Source: Pedobacter nototheniae (GTDB lineage: Bacteria; Bacteroidota; Bacteroidia; Sphingobacteriales; Sphingobacteriaceae). Taken from it: a DNA stretch of 64,000 nt. Made by a program: the position numbers and the translations under genes. Location of the stretch: contig NZ_RQRS01000027.1 in assembly GCF_004335085.1 (NCBI RefSeq), positions 1-64,000 on the forward strand, in the 5' to 3' direction. This document shows positions 44,214-54,190 of this stretch, piece by piece (positions within the stretch are counted from its first letter, which is position 1; every line of letters begins with the position of its first letter). The notes beneath the pieces were generated by a model. That model was not told the origin of the DNA. It searched no databases and was given only the letters and a program-made list of their open reading frames with translations.

Positions 44214-45641
44214 TTAGCATTCTGGCAAACTTATTGGAATATTGGTTGCCAAACCGCCATCAGAAGTTTCTTTATACTTGGCATTCATGTCCAGGGCAGT
44301 TTCCCACATCGTATTTACAACGGCATCTAAACTCACTTTTGCCTTATCAGGATTACTTTGTAAAGCCAATTGACTAGCTGTAATAGCCTTAATAGCGCCC
44401 ATGGTATTTCTTTCAATGCATGGAATTTGAACAAGCCCACCAATTGGATCGCATGTTAAGCCAAGGTGATGTTCCATTGCGATTTCTGCAGCCATTAAAA
44501 CCTGTCTTTGGGAGCCTCCTAAACATTCTGTTAATGCGGCAGCTGCCATAGCTGATGATACGCCAATTTCTGCCTGGCAACCACCCATTGCTGCTGAAAT
44601 GGTTGCGCCTTTTTTGAAAATACTACCTATTTCTGATGCACAGGCTATAAACTGAATAATTTTGTCCTCGGTGTAACCGTCGCAAAAAGTAATAAAATAT
44701 TGTAGTACTGCAGGAATTACCCCTGCTGCACCGTTTGTTGGGGCTGTTACCACACGCCCGAATGATGCATTTTCTTCATTAACCGCCAAGGCAAAACAAC
44801 TTACCCAGTCTAAAGTATAATTAAAACCATTTCCACCCTGTCTAATAGCGGTTATCCAGCTGTTATAATCACTATATTCACTTTTACCAGTTAATCGTTT
44901 ATTTAAAGGAAAGGCTCTTCTGGCAACATTTAAGCCGCCGGGTAAAAAGCCAGTGGTATGGCAACCGCGATAAATGCAATCTCGCATGACATAAAAATGC
45001 TGCAAGATTCCTTTTTTTGTTTCTGCTTCAGTTCTCCAAGCCAATTCATTTTCCATTACCACTTCACTAACTTTTAAGCCAGTTGATAAGCACCAATGCA
45101 ATAAATCCTTTGCTTTTTCAACAGGAAATGGCAAATCCACTTGTAATTTTTTACTATTATCTTCCCCCTCCTTTACTACAAAACCACCTCCGATAGAGTA
45201 ATACGTTTCGGAAACCGCCTTGCCATTTTTTAAGAAGGCTTGAAAAGTTACTGCATTTGGATGATAGGGTAAACTTTCTGCAAAGAGGAAAAGCAGGTCA
45301 TTATCGTAATCAAAATCGATTATTAAATTTCTGGCGAGATTAAGCTTTTTATCCCTTTGGATACCTTCAAATGTTGGCGTTACTGCATCAACATCAAATG
45401 TAACCGGATCAGCACCAGTTAAGCCCAACAAAATGGCAACATCTGTACCATGACCTTTACCTGTTTTGGCTAATGAGCCGTAAAGCAGAATTTTAATCCC
45501 CTCTACTTCTTCAAGTTGATTGCTTTGAAGCAATGAGGAAGTAAATTGTTGTGCGGCTCTCCATGGGCCTAAAGTATGCGAGCTGGAAGGCCCAATACCG
45601 ATTTTAAAAATATCAAAAACTGAAATCTGTTCCTTAATCAT
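44214..45641 (-). CDS. sdaA: L-serine ammonia-lyase, iron-sulfur-dependent, single chain
   Basis: Deaminates L-serine to pyruvate with a [4Fe-4S] cluster. The beta domain lies at 1-150 ([25 protein letters not shown]), the alpha domain follows with [17 protein letters not shown], and the cluster cysteines are in [17 protein letters not shown] and VQIPCIERN. The protein ends in Cys475; in the studied Legionella enzyme a C-terminal Cys reaches the cluster in a tail-in-mouth form, so the same may hold here. Length 475 is usual. A TAGCTTTG -7-like box lies about 50 bp upstream. Confidence 0.95.
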   Translation of the reverse strand: MIKEQISVFDIFKIGIGPSSSHTLGPWRAAQQFTSSLLQSNQLEEVEGIKILLYGSLAKTGKGHGTDVAILLGLTGADPVTFDVDAVTPTFEGIQRDKKLNLARNLIIDFDYDNDLLFLFAESLPYHPNAVTFQAFLKNGKAVSETYYSIGGGFVVKEGEDNSKKLQVDLPFPVEKAKDLLHWCLSTGLKVSEVVMENELAWRTEAETKKGILQHFYVMRDCIYRGCHTTGFLPGGLNVARRAFPLNKRLTGKSEYSDYNSWITAIRQGGNGFNYTLDWVSCFALAVNEENASFGRVVTAPTNGAAGVIPAVLQYFITFCDGYTEDKIIQFIACASEIGSIFKKGATISAAMGGCQAEIGVSSAMAAAALTECLGGSQRQVLMAAEIAMEHHLGLTCDPIGGLVQIPCIERNTMGAIKAITASQLALQSNPDKAKVSLDAVVNTMWETALDMNAKYKETSDGGLATNIPISLPEC

Positions 45642-45765
45642 TTAACTAAATTTTTCTGCCGGGATCTGCAAAAAATCCTTGCACAAATACAAAGCTACTA
45701 TAGTTTTTCAGGAATTACAGCTTTATGGTTGATGATAATTAACAAATTATGCTAATTCATATATT

Positions 45766-46422
45766 TTAAAAATCAAATTCAATAATATCTTTATCCTTTA
45801 GCATATCATTAACAAAATTTTGATGATTTGCAGGTTTTCCAACCGCTGTCCAATTGCCGGTAATTATTCCATTAGCAAGCTCTTGTTTTCCGCGTTGAGC
45901 TTTCAGTTTATATTGGGTAAAAACCTCTTCATAAGTATTTACGGTATGCGCTTCGTGCTTTTTTACAATTCGGTAATTACGTTTTGTAAATCGCCTATCT
46001 CCTATTTCTTCTATAAATGGAAAGGTAAATAAGGCAAGTAAAACAACTCCAGTTACACCAATTGATTGTTCGTAAAACCCTGAGCCAACAGCCATCCCTA
46101 TGGCTGCAACAATCCATATTACGCAAGCTGTTGTTAATCCTTTAACTCTATTTTCTTCTTTAAAAATTACGCCAGCACCTAAAAAACCTATTCCGGTTAC
46201 AATATTAGATGCAATGCGATCGTGGCTCGTTAAGCCGATTTTTATTGATAATATGGTAAAGAGCGTAGATCCTAAACCAATCATAATCATGGTTTTTAAT
46301 CCAGCCGATTTACTTCTATATTCTCGCTCAGCGCCAATTAAACCGCAAAGTAAGGTGGCTAATAGAAATTTATAAACTTCTGTTTGTGTTAAAAAATGAT
46401 TGCTCTCGAAAAAACTTTCCAT
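45766..46422 (-). CDS. MgtC/SapB-family membrane protein
   Basis: Inner-membrane protein of 218 residues with five hydrophobic segments in the first 130. Family signature: FLLATLLCGLIGAEREYRSKSAGLKTMIMIGLGSTLF near 18-55 and NIVTGIGFLGAGVIFKE near 78-95. The soluble C-terminus (about 140-218) is basic. Salmonella MgtC supports growth under low magnesium and inhibits the F-type ATPase; other members have unclear roles, so function here is not assigned. Its promoter overlaps the groEL terminator. Confidence 0.92.
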   Translation of the reverse strand: MESFFESNHFLTQTEVYKFLLATLLCGLIGAEREYRSKSAGLKTMIMIGLGSTLFTILSIKIGLTSHDRIASNIVTGIGFLGAGVIFKEENRVKGLTTACVIWIVAAIGMAVGSGFYEQSIGVTGVVLLALFTFPFIEEIGDRRFTKRNYRIVKKHEAHTVNTYEEVFTQYKLKAQRGKQELANGIITGNWTAVGKPANHQNFVNDMLKDKDIIEFDF

Positions 46423-46450
46423 GGTTTGATGTATCTGATTCGAAAATTAA

Positions 46451-46482
46451 CAAAAATATTTGAGAGAAAGTCGTAAAACAAA
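46451..46482 (-). promoter_or_regulatory. Promoter of the mgtC-like gene
   Basis: Minus strand TTTG (46482-46479), 20 bases, then TATTTTTG (46458-46451). Both elements match the Bacteroidota consensus. The TTTG lies in the T-run of the groEL terminator. Confidence 0.7.
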
Positions 46483-46513
46483 AATTCCCCTAAAACCGAA
46501 GTCTTAGGGGAAT
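46474..46513 (-). terminator. groEL terminator with a TTCG loop
   Basis: On the minus strand CCCCTAAGAC and GTTTTAGGGG pair (one wobble) around a TTCG tetraloop, followed by TTTTTGTTTT. It is 32 bp after the groEL stop codon. Confidence 0.9.
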
Positions 46514-46544
46514 AATTTATATTGAACCGTTATGGTTGCATGAA

Positions 46545-48182
46545 TTACATCATACCGCCCATACCGCCGCCGCCCATTGGAGGCATTGATGAAGCACCAC
46601 CTTCTTCTGGCTCATCAGCTAAAACAACCTCAGTTGTTAATAACATTGCAGCGATTGAAGCAGCGTTTTCTAATGCTACACGGCTTACTTTAGTTGGATC
46701 GATAACACCAGCACCAATTAAGTTTTCGTAAACATCAGTACGTGCGTTATAACCGAAATCTGCTTTACCTTCTTTAACTTTTTGCACTACGATAGAACCT
46801 TCAATACCTGCGTTTTCGCAAATTTGACGTAATGGTTCTTCAATCGCACGACGAATGATTTGAATACCTGTGTTTTCATCTTCATTAGCACCTTTTAGGT
46901 TAGCTAAAGCTTCAACTGCACGAATGAAAGCCACACCACCACCAGCAACAATACCTTCTTCTACAGCTGCACGAGTTGCATGTAAAGCATCATCAACACG
47001 GTCTTTTTTCTCTTTCATTTCAACCTCACTAGCTGCACCAACGTAAAGAACTGCAACACCACCAGCTAATTTAGCTAAACGCTCTTGTAATTTTTCTTTA
47101 TCGTAATCTGATGTAGTAGTTTCGATTTGAGATTTAATTTGGCTTACACGAGATTTAATATCTTCAGTGTTACCAGCACCATTAATTACAGTTGTATTGT
47201 CTTTATCAACAACAACTTTCTCAGCAGAACCTAAATAAGTTAAATCAGCATTTTCTAATTTATAACCTCTTTCTTCTGATACAACAATACCGCCAGTTAA
47301 AATAGCGATGTCTTCTAACATTGCTTTTCTTCTATCGCCGAAACCTGGAGCTTTAACAGCAACCACTTTCAATGAACCACGGATTTTGTTAACTACTAAA
47401 GTAGCTAATGCTTCGCCATCTAAATCTTCAGAAATAATTACTAAAGGTTTACCAGTTTGAACAGTTTTTTCTAAAACAGGCAACAATTCTTTCATGTTGC
47501 TGATTTTTTTGTCGTAGATTAAAATGTAAGGATTTTCTAATTCAGCTTCCATTTTATCAGCATTGGTAACAAAATATGGAGATAAATAACCTCTATCAAA
47601 TTGCATACCTTCAACTGTTTTCACTTCAGTTTCAGTACCTTTTGCTTCTTCAACAGTAATTACACCATCTTTACCAACTTTGCTCATTGCTTCTGCAATT
47701 AGCGATCCGATAACCTCATCATTGTTAGCTGAGATAGATGCAACTTGTTTAATTTTATTATTGTCATCACCAACAGCTTGTGATTGAGATTTTAAGTTCT
47801 CTACAACTGCGGCAACAGCTTTATCAATACCACGTTTTAAATCCATTGGGTTAGCACCAGCGGCAACGTTTTTAATACCTGTTGTAATAATAGCCTGCGC
47901 TAAAACAGTAGCAGTAGTTGTTCCATCACCAGCAATATCAGCTGTTTTTGAAGCTACTTCTTTAACCATTTGAGCACCCATGTTTTCAACTGCATCTTTC
48001 AATTCGATTTCTTTAGCTACAGTAACACCATCTTTAGTGATTGCTGGAGAACCGAATTTTTTATCGATAATTACGTTACGTCCTTTTGGACCTAATGTTA
48101 CTTTTACTGCATTTGCAAGAATATCAACACCTCTTTTCAGGGCGTCACGAGCTTCTACGTTATATTTTACTTGTTTTGACAT
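46545..48182 (-). CDS. groEL: Chaperonin GroEL
   Basis: 60-kDa chaperonin subunit forming the 14-mer folding cage. Diagnostic segments: [36 protein letters not shown] at the start, ATP-binding [13 protein letters not shown] (about 86), the apical region near 190-375, and [26 protein letters not shown] near the end. The tail carries the GGM-rich repeat ([13 protein letters not shown]). Length 545 is exact for the family. Co-transcribed with groES, 98 bp upstream, and closed by a strong terminator. Confidence 0.99.
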   Translation of the reverse strand: MSKQVKYNVEARDALKRGVDILANAVKVTLGPKGRNVIIDKKFGSPAITKDGVTVAKEIELKDAVENMGAQMVKEVASKTADIAGDGTTTATVLAQAIITTGIKNVAAGANPMDLKRGIDKAVAAVVENLKSQSQAVGDDNNKIKQVASISANNDEVIGSLIAEAMSKVGKDGVITVEEAKGTETEVKTVEGMQFDRGYLSPYFVTNADKMEAELENPYILIYDKKISNMKELLPVLEKTVQTGKPLVIISEDLDGEALATLVVNKIRGSLKVVAVKAPGFGDRRKAMLEDIAILTGGIVVSEERGYKLENADLTYLGSAEKVVVDKDNTTVINGAGNTEDIKSRVSQIKSQIETTTSDYDKEKLQERLAKLAGGVAVLYVGAASEVEMKEKKDRVDDALHATRAAVEEGIVAGGGVAFIRAVEALANLKGANEDENTGIQIIRRAIEEPLRQICENAGIEGSIVVQKVKEGKADFGYNARTDVYENLIGAGVIDPTKVSRVALENAASIAAMLLTTEVVLADEPEEGGASSMPPMGGGGMGGMM

Positions 48183-48280
48183 TTTGTTTTAAAATTTTGA
48201 ATGATTGTATGATAGAATGATTGAATATGAATTGTGACTGAATCTATCATTCAAGCCTTCAATCCTTCACTCATTTATTT

Positions 48281-48571
48281 TTAACCTACGATAGCGTAAA
48301 TATCAGTTTCACGCATGATTAAGTAATCTTTACCTTCGATTGGAAGTTCTGTACCACCATATTTACCATATAAAACTACGTCACCAACTTTAACACTTGG
48401 TTTTTTTCCTTCAGAATCTTCTTCAGAAACAGAAACTACAGTTCCTTTAGATGGTTTTTCTTTAGCAGTATCAGGGATATACAAACCTGATGCAGTTTTT
48501 TCTTCTGCCGCAGCCGGTTCCACTATTACTCTGTTCGAACTGCCAGCAATTGGTTTAAGGTTTAACGCCAT
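48281..48571 (-). CDS. groES: Co-chaperonin GroES
   Basis: 10-kDa lid of the GroEL chamber, 96 residues. Typical elements: [39 protein letters not shown] with the mobile loop near 25-38, [35 protein letters not shown] at the end. First gene of the groESL operon. A TAAATTTG -7-like box lies about 85 bp upstream on the minus strand, with no TTTG at normal distance. No CIRCE (HrcA) inverted repeat is seen upstream, so heat control must be by another route. Confidence 0.98.
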   Translation of the reverse strand: MALNLKPIAGSSNRVIVEPAAAEEKTASGLYIPDTAKEKPSKGTVVSVSEEDSEGKKPSVKVGDVVLYGKYGGTELPIEGKDYLIMRETDIYAIVG

Positions 48572-48776
48572 AACTTTTATTATTTTTTATTTTGATTTGA
48601 GTTTTTTTACTAACCTTATAATTAACACATTTTATGCCAAGTGCTTTTCAGGGACAAATTTACACCACTACTGTCAATTTTATAAACAAAGCAAGAATGT
48701 TCTTCAGAAATAGGTGTCAGCTTGGCAGGCTGGTTGGTATTGTTAATGACTAAAAGGTTTATTAAAGAATTAGGCT

Positions 48777-48992
48777 TTATTCGATAACTAATTGTTGATC
48801 AAAAAATCTTTTAAACACTTTTAAGGATTCATCGTGTATGTCTTCGCAGGTATCCAGTAGAAAAGTATAGAATATTTTCCCCTTGAATCTGGTTGTGTTA
48901 TTTTTCGCTGCATAATAATTTATGCCTGCAACTGCATTTTCATTAATAGTATAGATTGGATTTTCTAATAATAGTCCGGGGTATTTTGGCAT
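48777..48992 (-). CDS. Small hypothetical protein
   Basis: A 71-residue open frame with ordinary protein-like composition (ENAVAGINYYAAKNNTTRF, FYTFLLDTCEDIHDESL) and no signal or helix anchor. No family is recognised. It lies between groES and the secG terminator, on the same strand, without a clear promoter. It may be a short resident gene or the remains of one. Confidence 0.4.
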   Translation of the reverse strand: MPKYPGLLLENPIYTINENAVAGINYYAAKNNTTRFKGKIFYTFLLDTCEDIHDESLKVFKRFFDQQLVIE

Positions 48993-49143
48993 ATCGCGTT
49001 AAACAGCTACCATATACATGTGCCCTCCACTCATATGCTGATAAATTTCAGAAAGGAGTTCAGTTTTATTTTATCGTATTTCTATTCTGGAGACCAATGA
49101 AAAATTCGATAAACATTTAATTGCGCTTGAAAATTTCTTGTCA

Positions 49144-49177
49144 CAAAAAAAGCTTTCCCTTTTGAGGAAAGCTTTTA
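49144..49177 (-). terminator. Terminator of the lptE-secG gene block
   Basis: Minus strand AAAAGCTTTCC and GGAAAGCTTTT pair across a 7-base loop and are followed by TTTT with one break. It is 20 bp beyond the secG stop codon. Confidence 0.85.
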
Positions 49178-49196
49178 AACACCACTAAAGGTATAA

Positions 49197-49559
49197 TTAT
49201 TTTTTAGTTGTATCTGTTGTTGCTGGAGCAGGTGCTGCTGGTTTAGTATCGTTTAAAGAACCGCCACCAATTGGAGAAGGTGTAGGTGTTTTATTTAAAC
49301 GCTCCTGAATTTCGGTGTTACCCACAGCAGATGCACCGCCTGTTTTAGCGATTGTAGTAATTGATAATGTTAATACAACGATTGCAGCTAACAATACCCA
49401 CGATCCTTTTTCTAAAACATCGCCTGTACGTTGCACACCAAACATATTGCTACCGCTACCACCTGTTGCCAAACCACCACCTTTAGGGTTTTGGATTAAC
49501 ACAAATAAGCCTAAGGCTACACATACAATAATTAATAAAATGATTAAAAACGTTATCAT
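49197..49559 (-). CDS. secG: Preprotein translocase subunit SecG
   Basis: Small inner-membrane subunit of the SecYEG channel, 120 residues. Two membrane helices (2-22 and 54-72) bracket the conserved cytoplasmic loop LIQNPKGGGLATGGSGSNMFGVQRTGDVLEK. The C-terminal tail after residue 80 is Thr/Pro/Ala-rich, as in other Bacteroidota SecG proteins. It follows the TPR protein by 13 bp and ends the run miaB, sigma-54 activator, lptE, TPR gene, secG. Confidence 0.95.
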   Translation of the reverse strand: MITFLIILLIIVCVALGLFVLIQNPKGGGLATGGSGSNMFGVQRTGDVLEKGSWVLLAAIVVLTLSITTIAKTGGASAVGNTEIQERLNKTPTPSPIGGGSLNDTKPAAPAPATTDTTKK

Positions 49560-49572
49560 GGTTAAATATATT

Positions 49573-50595
49573 TTAAAATTTCTTTTCTATAGATTGGATA
49601 AGGTCGGCAAAGTAACGGCTTTTTTCTGGATATTTCAAACTTAATTTTTTATAAGTATCTATGGCTTTGTGGTAAAGCATTTGCTCGATATAAATTTTAG
49701 CTAAAGTTTCTGAAACAAGGTCGTAATGATCTTCTGCACTCTTTTTAGCTTTATTTTCGTTGTCTATTTGCTCAGGCTTTGGCGGTTTAATTGTTGGGTC
49801 TTCTTTCAAAAACTTGTCAATAATCTCCGCTCCTTTTGCGTCCTTAAGTACGCCAGCAGGGTATTCTGCCAAATGATCGGCAACTTCAAACGGCGTTTGA
49901 ATATGAAAAATATGCTCTACGTATTGCTGTTGAAATTCTGCCCTTTCCTGCTGTTTCTGTAAAGGTTGTTGTTTTTCTAAACCAGGTTTAGGCTGCGCAT
50001 AAGGTTGAAAAATTTGCTCGTGTTCTTTTCTAGTTTTAGCTAACCACCATAAAAAGGTATAAGGCAATTGGTCATCATCATATTTTGAAACGAAACTTAT
50101 TTCAGGATCATCTGGCACAACGGTTTCAATTTCTGGAGCTTCGGCAACTACATCAGTACTTAACTTTTGTTCAAAGGCAAAGAAATCAGTTGCTACAACA
50201 CTTTCTACAAATGAATCTTCCAAAGCTGGCGTATCCATTAGGTGCTGATCTATACCCGGTAAGTTTTTTGGTGTTTCTATAGTAATGCTTTCCAATAAAT
50301 CATTCTGCGCCTCTGTTGGCTGAATAACATCTTGATCCAGTTCTCTTATTTCTTCAAAAACGTCATCTTCATTATCTTCATCCACTGGTGCTGCCTGCAA
50401 AATATTATACAAAACATTTCTATTATTGTACAAGGCGGCCTTTGGCACAAACTGAGCATCTGCTTTAGCTAGCAATACATGTATTACCTGTGCATAAGGA
50501 TATTGCTGCAACATTTCCTGTAACATCGGTACATGCTCCGGCCTTACCTTTTCAGGTTTTGCTATTAAATTTGCCAGTAGCTGTTTGTTATCCAT
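49573..50595 (-). CDS. Conserved Bacteroidota protein with a C-terminal TPR
   Basis: Soluble acidic protein of 340 residues, no signal peptide. The N-terminus (1-60) is helical (PEKVRPEHVPMLQEMLQQYPYAQVIHVLLAKA), the middle is a long acidic low-complexity region with few hydrophobics (60-175), then a Gln-rich segment (205-230), and the C-terminal 45 residues form one TPR-like unit (VSETLAKIYIEQMLYHKAIDTYKKLSLKYPEKS). It stands between lptE and secG, a conserved order in this phylum, which hints at a link to envelope export. Molecular role unknown. Confidence 0.8.
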   Translation of the reverse strand: MDNKQLLANLIAKPEKVRPEHVPMLQEMLQQYPYAQVIHVLLAKADAQFVPKAALYNNRNVLYNILQAAPVDEDNEDDVFEEIRELDQDVIQPTEAQNDLLESITIETPKNLPGIDQHLMDTPALEDSFVESVVATDFFAFEQKLSTDVVAEAPEIETVVPDDPEISFVSKYDDDQLPYTFLWWLAKTRKEHEQIFQPYAQPKPGLEKQQPLQKQQERAEFQQQYVEHIFHIQTPFEVADHLAEYPAGVLKDAKGAEIIDKFLKEDPTIKPPKPEQIDNENKAKKSAEDHYDLVSETLAKIYIEQMLYHKAIDTYKKLSLKYPEKSRYFADLIQSIEKKF

Positions 50596-50700
50596 TGTTA
50601 AGGTTTGTTGCTAAGTTAGAAATGTAAGTGGTTTTTTCCAAAAGTTTCTGCCGTGTTGCTTATGCTGCCCTATGCATCAGGCATTAAAAAATTGTGCAAA

Positions 50701-51207
50701 TTACCATTGCGCAAAGGCACGGTTAAATACATCATCTGTTAGCTGCCTGTTAATGGTTTCAATTGCTGCAGGCAATAAAGATTGTATTGCTGCACCGTTA
50801 AGAAAATCGTAGTAACGGGTAAAACTTTCTTCAAAGCTTTCTTTTTCGTGCCCCTTAACTGTATTGGTGTATTTAACAGAAACGGTAATGGTTAACCTAT
50901 TGGCCGCGGCAGTTGGTGTACTGTTTGATTGTAATGCAACTGGTTTGATATCATAGCCAGTAATTCGACCTTCAAAAGTGGCATCCGCATCATTTGGCGT
51001 AATACTTAAGCGGGTTTGATTACGGATTTTGGTTTTGATTGCTTCTGTAATCTGATTGTTTAATCCTGGAATAACCAGTGGTGCATTATTTTCAAAAATT
51101 CGCACATTTACTGTTTTTAATCCTGTTGTTGATGCTCCGCTAAATTTATAAGAGCAAGAATAACTCAGAACAGCGATAATCAGTAATCCAAATAATTTAA
51201 TCTTCAT
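50701..51207 (-). CDS. lptE: LptE-family lipoprotein
   Basis: Outer-membrane lipoprotein of the LPS-export complex (LptD partner), 168 residues. The lipobox gives lipidated Cys18 (VLSYSCSY), followed by YKFSGASTTGLKTVNVRIFEN, the usual Bacteroidota LptE start, and PGLNNQITEAIKTKIRNQTRLSITPNDADATFEGRITGY. It assists LPS insertion through LptD at the outer leaflet. Located 33 bp after the sigma-54 activator gene on the same strand. Confidence 0.88.
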   Translation of the reverse strand: MKIKLFGLLIIAVLSYSCSYKFSGASTTGLKTVNVRIFENNAPLVIPGLNNQITEAIKTKIRNQTRLSITPNDADATFEGRITGYDIKPVALQSNSTPTAAANRLTITVSVKYTNTVKGHEKESFEESFTRYYDFLNGAAIQSLLPAAIETINRQLTDDVFNRAFAQW

Positions 51208-51240
51208 GATTATAAAGGAATATTTCGTTGTTAAACGACC

Positions 51241-52482
51241 TTATAAATTTAATTCTTTAATTTTTCTGTAGAGGGTACGTTCGGAAATGCCCAATTCTTG
51301 AGCAGCAAATTTGCGTTTTCCTTTATGCTTTTTCAATGCTTTTTTAATCAGATCAGATTCCTTATCAACTAGCGATAAAGACTCTTCTACTTCTTCTGCA
51401 TCATGAGCATAATTATAATCTGCATTATTATTGCCGTTGTTGCTTGGTGTAGGCTGTTGAATGGTAAAGGCGTGCTCTTGTCCTGCTGGCAACTCCACAT
51501 CTCTATAAAGTTGATTAATATATTGTGGATTATCAGCCAAAACGGTAGCGGTATTGCCACCATGCTGAATAATTTCTGCAACCAGCTTTTTCAACTCCAC
51601 CATATCCTTTTTCATATCAAATAAAACTTTGTACAAAATATCTCTTTCTGTAAAGTCTTCTTTTGATGATGCATTAATGGCCATGGGTAAATTACTACCA
51701 GCCTCGTTGGGGATATAATTTAAAATGGCTTGCCCTGTTACATTACGGTCTTTTTCAAGAACGCAAATTTGTTCGGCAATATTTTTTAACTGACGAACAT
51801 TTCCAGGCCAGCTATAATTTGTTAAAATCTGTATCGCATCTGGCTCCAAATTTAATCCTGGGCTACGATATTTATCGCTAAAATCGGCAGAGAATTTTCT
51901 AAACAACAGATAAATATCTTCTTTACGCTCTTGCAAAGCAGGAATCCGTAATGGAACGGTATTTAATCTATAATATAAATCTTCGCGAAATTTGCCGCTT
52001 TTTACACGGTTATAAACATCAACATTGGTTGCTGCAATAATGCGTACATCAGTTTTTTGAACTTTAGATGAACCTACACGAAGATATTCGCCACTTTCTA
52101 AAATCCTTAATAAACGTGCCTGCGTTCCAAGTGGAAGTTCAGCAACTTCATCTAAAAATATTGTGCCGCCATTGGCTACTTCAAAATAACCTTTACGGGC
52201 TTCATGCGCACCTGTAAACGAGCCTTTTTCGTGCCCGAATAATTCTGAATCTATTGTTCCCTCTGGAATGGCACCACAGTTTACAGCAATAAATGCACCG
52301 TGTTTACGGGCGCTTAACTGGTGAATAATTTGTGAGAAAACTTCTTTACCACTACCGCTCTCACCAGTAATTAACACCGACATATCTGTTGGCGCAACCT
52401 GCCCGGCAATATCTATAGCCCGATTGAGCAATGGCGAATTGCCTATAATACCGAATCGTTGTTTAATCGTTTGTGTATCCAT
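51241..52482 (-). CDS. Sigma-54-dependent Fis-family transcriptional activator without receiver
   Basis: AAA+ enhancer-binding protein of 413 residues. It opens almost directly with the AAA+ domain (Walker A ITGESGSGKEVF near 40, sigma-54 contact loop ELFGHEKGSFTGAHE near 80, with Ser in place of the usual Ala of GAFTGA, and Walker B GGTIFLDEVAELP near 108). The C-terminal Fis-type helix-turn-helix is KFAAQELGISERTLYRKIKEL. No receiver or other sensor domain is present, so activity must be set by expression or by a partner protein. It lies in the miaB to secG gene block. Confidence 0.94.
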   Translation of the reverse strand: MDTQTIKQRFGIIGNSPLLNRAIDIAGQVAPTDMSVLITGESGSGKEVFSQIIHQLSARKHGAFIAVNCGAIPEGTIDSELFGHEKGSFTGAHEARKGYFEVANGGTIFLDEVAELPLGTQARLLRILESGEYLRVGSSKVQKTDVRIIAATNVDVYNRVKSGKFREDLYYRLNTVPLRIPALQERKEDIYLLFRKFSADFSDKYRSPGLNLEPDAIQILTNYSWPGNVRQLKNIAEQICVLEKDRNVTGQAILNYIPNEAGSNLPMAINASSKEDFTERDILYKVLFDMKKDMVELKKLVAEIIQHGGNTATVLADNPQYINQLYRDVELPAGQEHAFTIQQPTPSNNGNNNADYNYAHDAEEVEESLSLVDKESDLIKKALKKHKGKRKFAAQELGISERTLYRKIKELNL

Positions 52483-52512
52483 TCTTTAGATTTCAATTTT
52501 TTAGACCAACTC

Positions 52513-52593
52513 CGTCGTTGCGAGGCACGAAGCAATCTTACAACTTTAGGTTAAAGTAATCGCATTAGGATTGCTTCGTGCCTCGCAATGACG
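52513..52593. repeat. Large hairpin repeat between miaB and sigma-54 activator genes
   Basis: Arms 52513-52537 and 52569-52593 (25 bp, one G/T mismatch) surround 31 bases. The core GCGAGGCACGAAGCAATC is a sequence I associate with dispersed intergenic repeats of Pedobacter-type genomes. No T-run follows. It interrupts the otherwise co-directional run of genes. Confidence 0.7.
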
Positions 52594-52598
52594 AAACA

Positions 52599-54014
52599 CT
52601 ATACAATCTTCCCAATTAATGTGGCCGATGTACATTTTTCTATTAGTACATTAGCATACTCACCAGGTTTTACACCTTCAATTACAGGAAAAATTGCCAT
52701 GGCACCGCTATCTCCACGTCCGCAATAATCTTTATCTGATTTTTTTGATGTCCCTTCAATCAAAACCCTAACAGTTTTACCAACCCACTCTTGCAAACGC
52801 ATTAATGAGTGCGCTTGTTGTTTCGCTAAAATTTCTGCTAAACGGCGTTTTTTTACTTCTTCAGGAATATCATCTTCCAATTTTCTGGCGGCTAAAGTTC
52901 CTGGTCTTTCTGAGTAAGTGAAATTATAAGCAAAATCGTATTGTACGTAATCCATCATGCTTAATGTTTCTTCATGCTCTTCTTCCGTTTCGGTACAAAA
53001 ACCTGCAATAATATCGGTAGAAATTGCGCAGCCTGGAATTATATTGCGGATGGCATCTATACGGTTAATATACCACTCACGGGTGTAAGTACGGTTCATT
53101 AATTCCAATACGCGGGTATTACCAGATTGAACTGGCAAGTGAATGTAATTGCAAATGTTATCGTATTTTGCAATGGTATATAAAACTTCGTCGGTAATAT
53201 CTTTGGGGTGCGAAGTAGAGAAACGAACGCGTAAATCAGCACTTACTAAAGCAGTTTGCTCTAATAATTGTGCAAAGTTTACCGTTTCTGTTCCATCTTC
53301 TGAAGTCCAGGTATATGAATCTACGTTTTGGCCCAAAAGGGTAACTTCTCTATAACCTGCTTCGAATAAACTTTGAGCTTCTGCAATAATTGAATGTGCA
53401 TCTCGGCTGCGCTCTCTACCACGTGTAAATGGTACTACGCAGAAAGAACACATGTTATTACAACCACGGGTGATCGAAATAAATGCGGTTATACCGTTGC
53501 TGTTTAAACGAACAGGGCTAATATCTGCATAAGTTTCCTCACGGGATAAAAGTACATTTACCGCTTTGTGACCTGTTTCTACTTGCTCAATTAAGTTTGG
53601 TAAATCACGGTATGCATCAGGGCCTACCACGACATCTACTAAACGTTCTTCTTCTAAAAATTTAGATTTTAAACGTTCTGCCATGCAACCTAAAACTCCA
53701 ACAATTAATTTAGGATTACGACGTTTTTCTACTCCGAATTGCGATAGACGATTTCTAACTCTTGTTTCTGCGTTTTCACGAATGGAGCAGGTATTTATAA
53801 AAATCACATCTGCCTGATGATAATCATTAGTTGTTTCAAATCCGGTTTCTGATAGAATGGAAGCTACAATTTCGCTATCTGCAAAGTTCATGGCGCAACC
53901 ATAACTTTCAATATATAATTTACGTCCGTCGGCCTTTTCTGGTGCTTCTAAAACTAAAGCTTCACCCTGGCGTGCCTCATCGTGTGTTTTATCCTGTACT
54001 TGTAAATCAATCAT
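52599..54014 (-). CDS. miaB: tRNA-2-methylthio-N6-isopentenyladenosine synthase MiaB
   Basis: Radical SAM methylthiotransferase that adds 2-methylthio to i6A37 in tRNA. Three domains are clear: UPF0004 N-terminus with cluster cysteines in [23 protein letters not shown] and VLGCMAER; radical SAM core with [21 protein letters not shown] (CxxxCxxC near 190); and the C-terminal TRAM domain ([22 protein letters not shown] ... [13 protein letters not shown]). Length 471 is normal. First gene of the block down to secG, with a promoter directly upstream. Confidence 0.97.
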   Translation of the reverse strand: MIDLQVQDKTHDEARQGEALVLEAPEKADGRKLYIESYGCAMNFADSEIVASILSETGFETTNDYHQADVIFINTCSIRENAETRVRNRLSQFGVEKRRNPKLIVGVLGCMAERLKSKFLEEERLVDVVVGPDAYRDLPNLIEQVETGHKAVNVLLSREETYADISPVRLNSNGITAFISITRGCNNMCSFCVVPFTRGRERSRDAHSIIAEAQSLFEAGYREVTLLGQNVDSYTWTSEDGTETVNFAQLLEQTALVSADLRVRFSTSHPKDITDEVLYTIAKYDNICNYIHLPVQSGNTRVLELMNRTYTREWYINRIDAIRNIIPGCAISTDIIAGFCTETEEEHEETLSMMDYVQYDFAYNFTYSERPGTLAARKLEDDIPEEVKKRRLAEILAKQQAHSLMRLQEWVGKTVRVLIEGTSKKSDKDYCGRGDSGAMAIFPVIEGVKPGEYANVLIEKCTSATLIGKIV

Positions 54015-54037
54015 TATTTAAAAAGATTTTGGGATTG

Positions 54038-54069
54038 CAAAAATACATAAATAAAATTAAAAATGACAA
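54038..54069 (-). promoter_or_regulatory. Promoter of miaB
   Basis: Minus strand TTG (54069-54067), 21 bases, then TATTTTTG (54045-54038), a full -7 match, 24 bp before the miaB start codon. Confidence 0.6.
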
Positions 54070-54190
54070 TTTGACATGTTTCCATATGATGATTACTTAA
54101 AACTGACGATTATTAAATCATCTGCTGTTATAAATGGCTAGCAAACCTTTTGCACATCAATCTGTTTTATAGCCACAAACCAATGGAACA

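Noticed and set aside
48655-48677. groES promoter made of TTGAC and TAAATTTG
   Set aside because: The -7 match is full but the two elements are only 10 bp apart, too close for the Bacteroidota sigma factor; kept only as a remark in the groES entry.
49045-49188. Plus-strand 48-codon open window ending HH-stop near the secG terminator
   Set aside because: The composition is protein-like but there is no ATG/GTG/TTG near its start and the end is made of the secG terminator stem; at most a relic.
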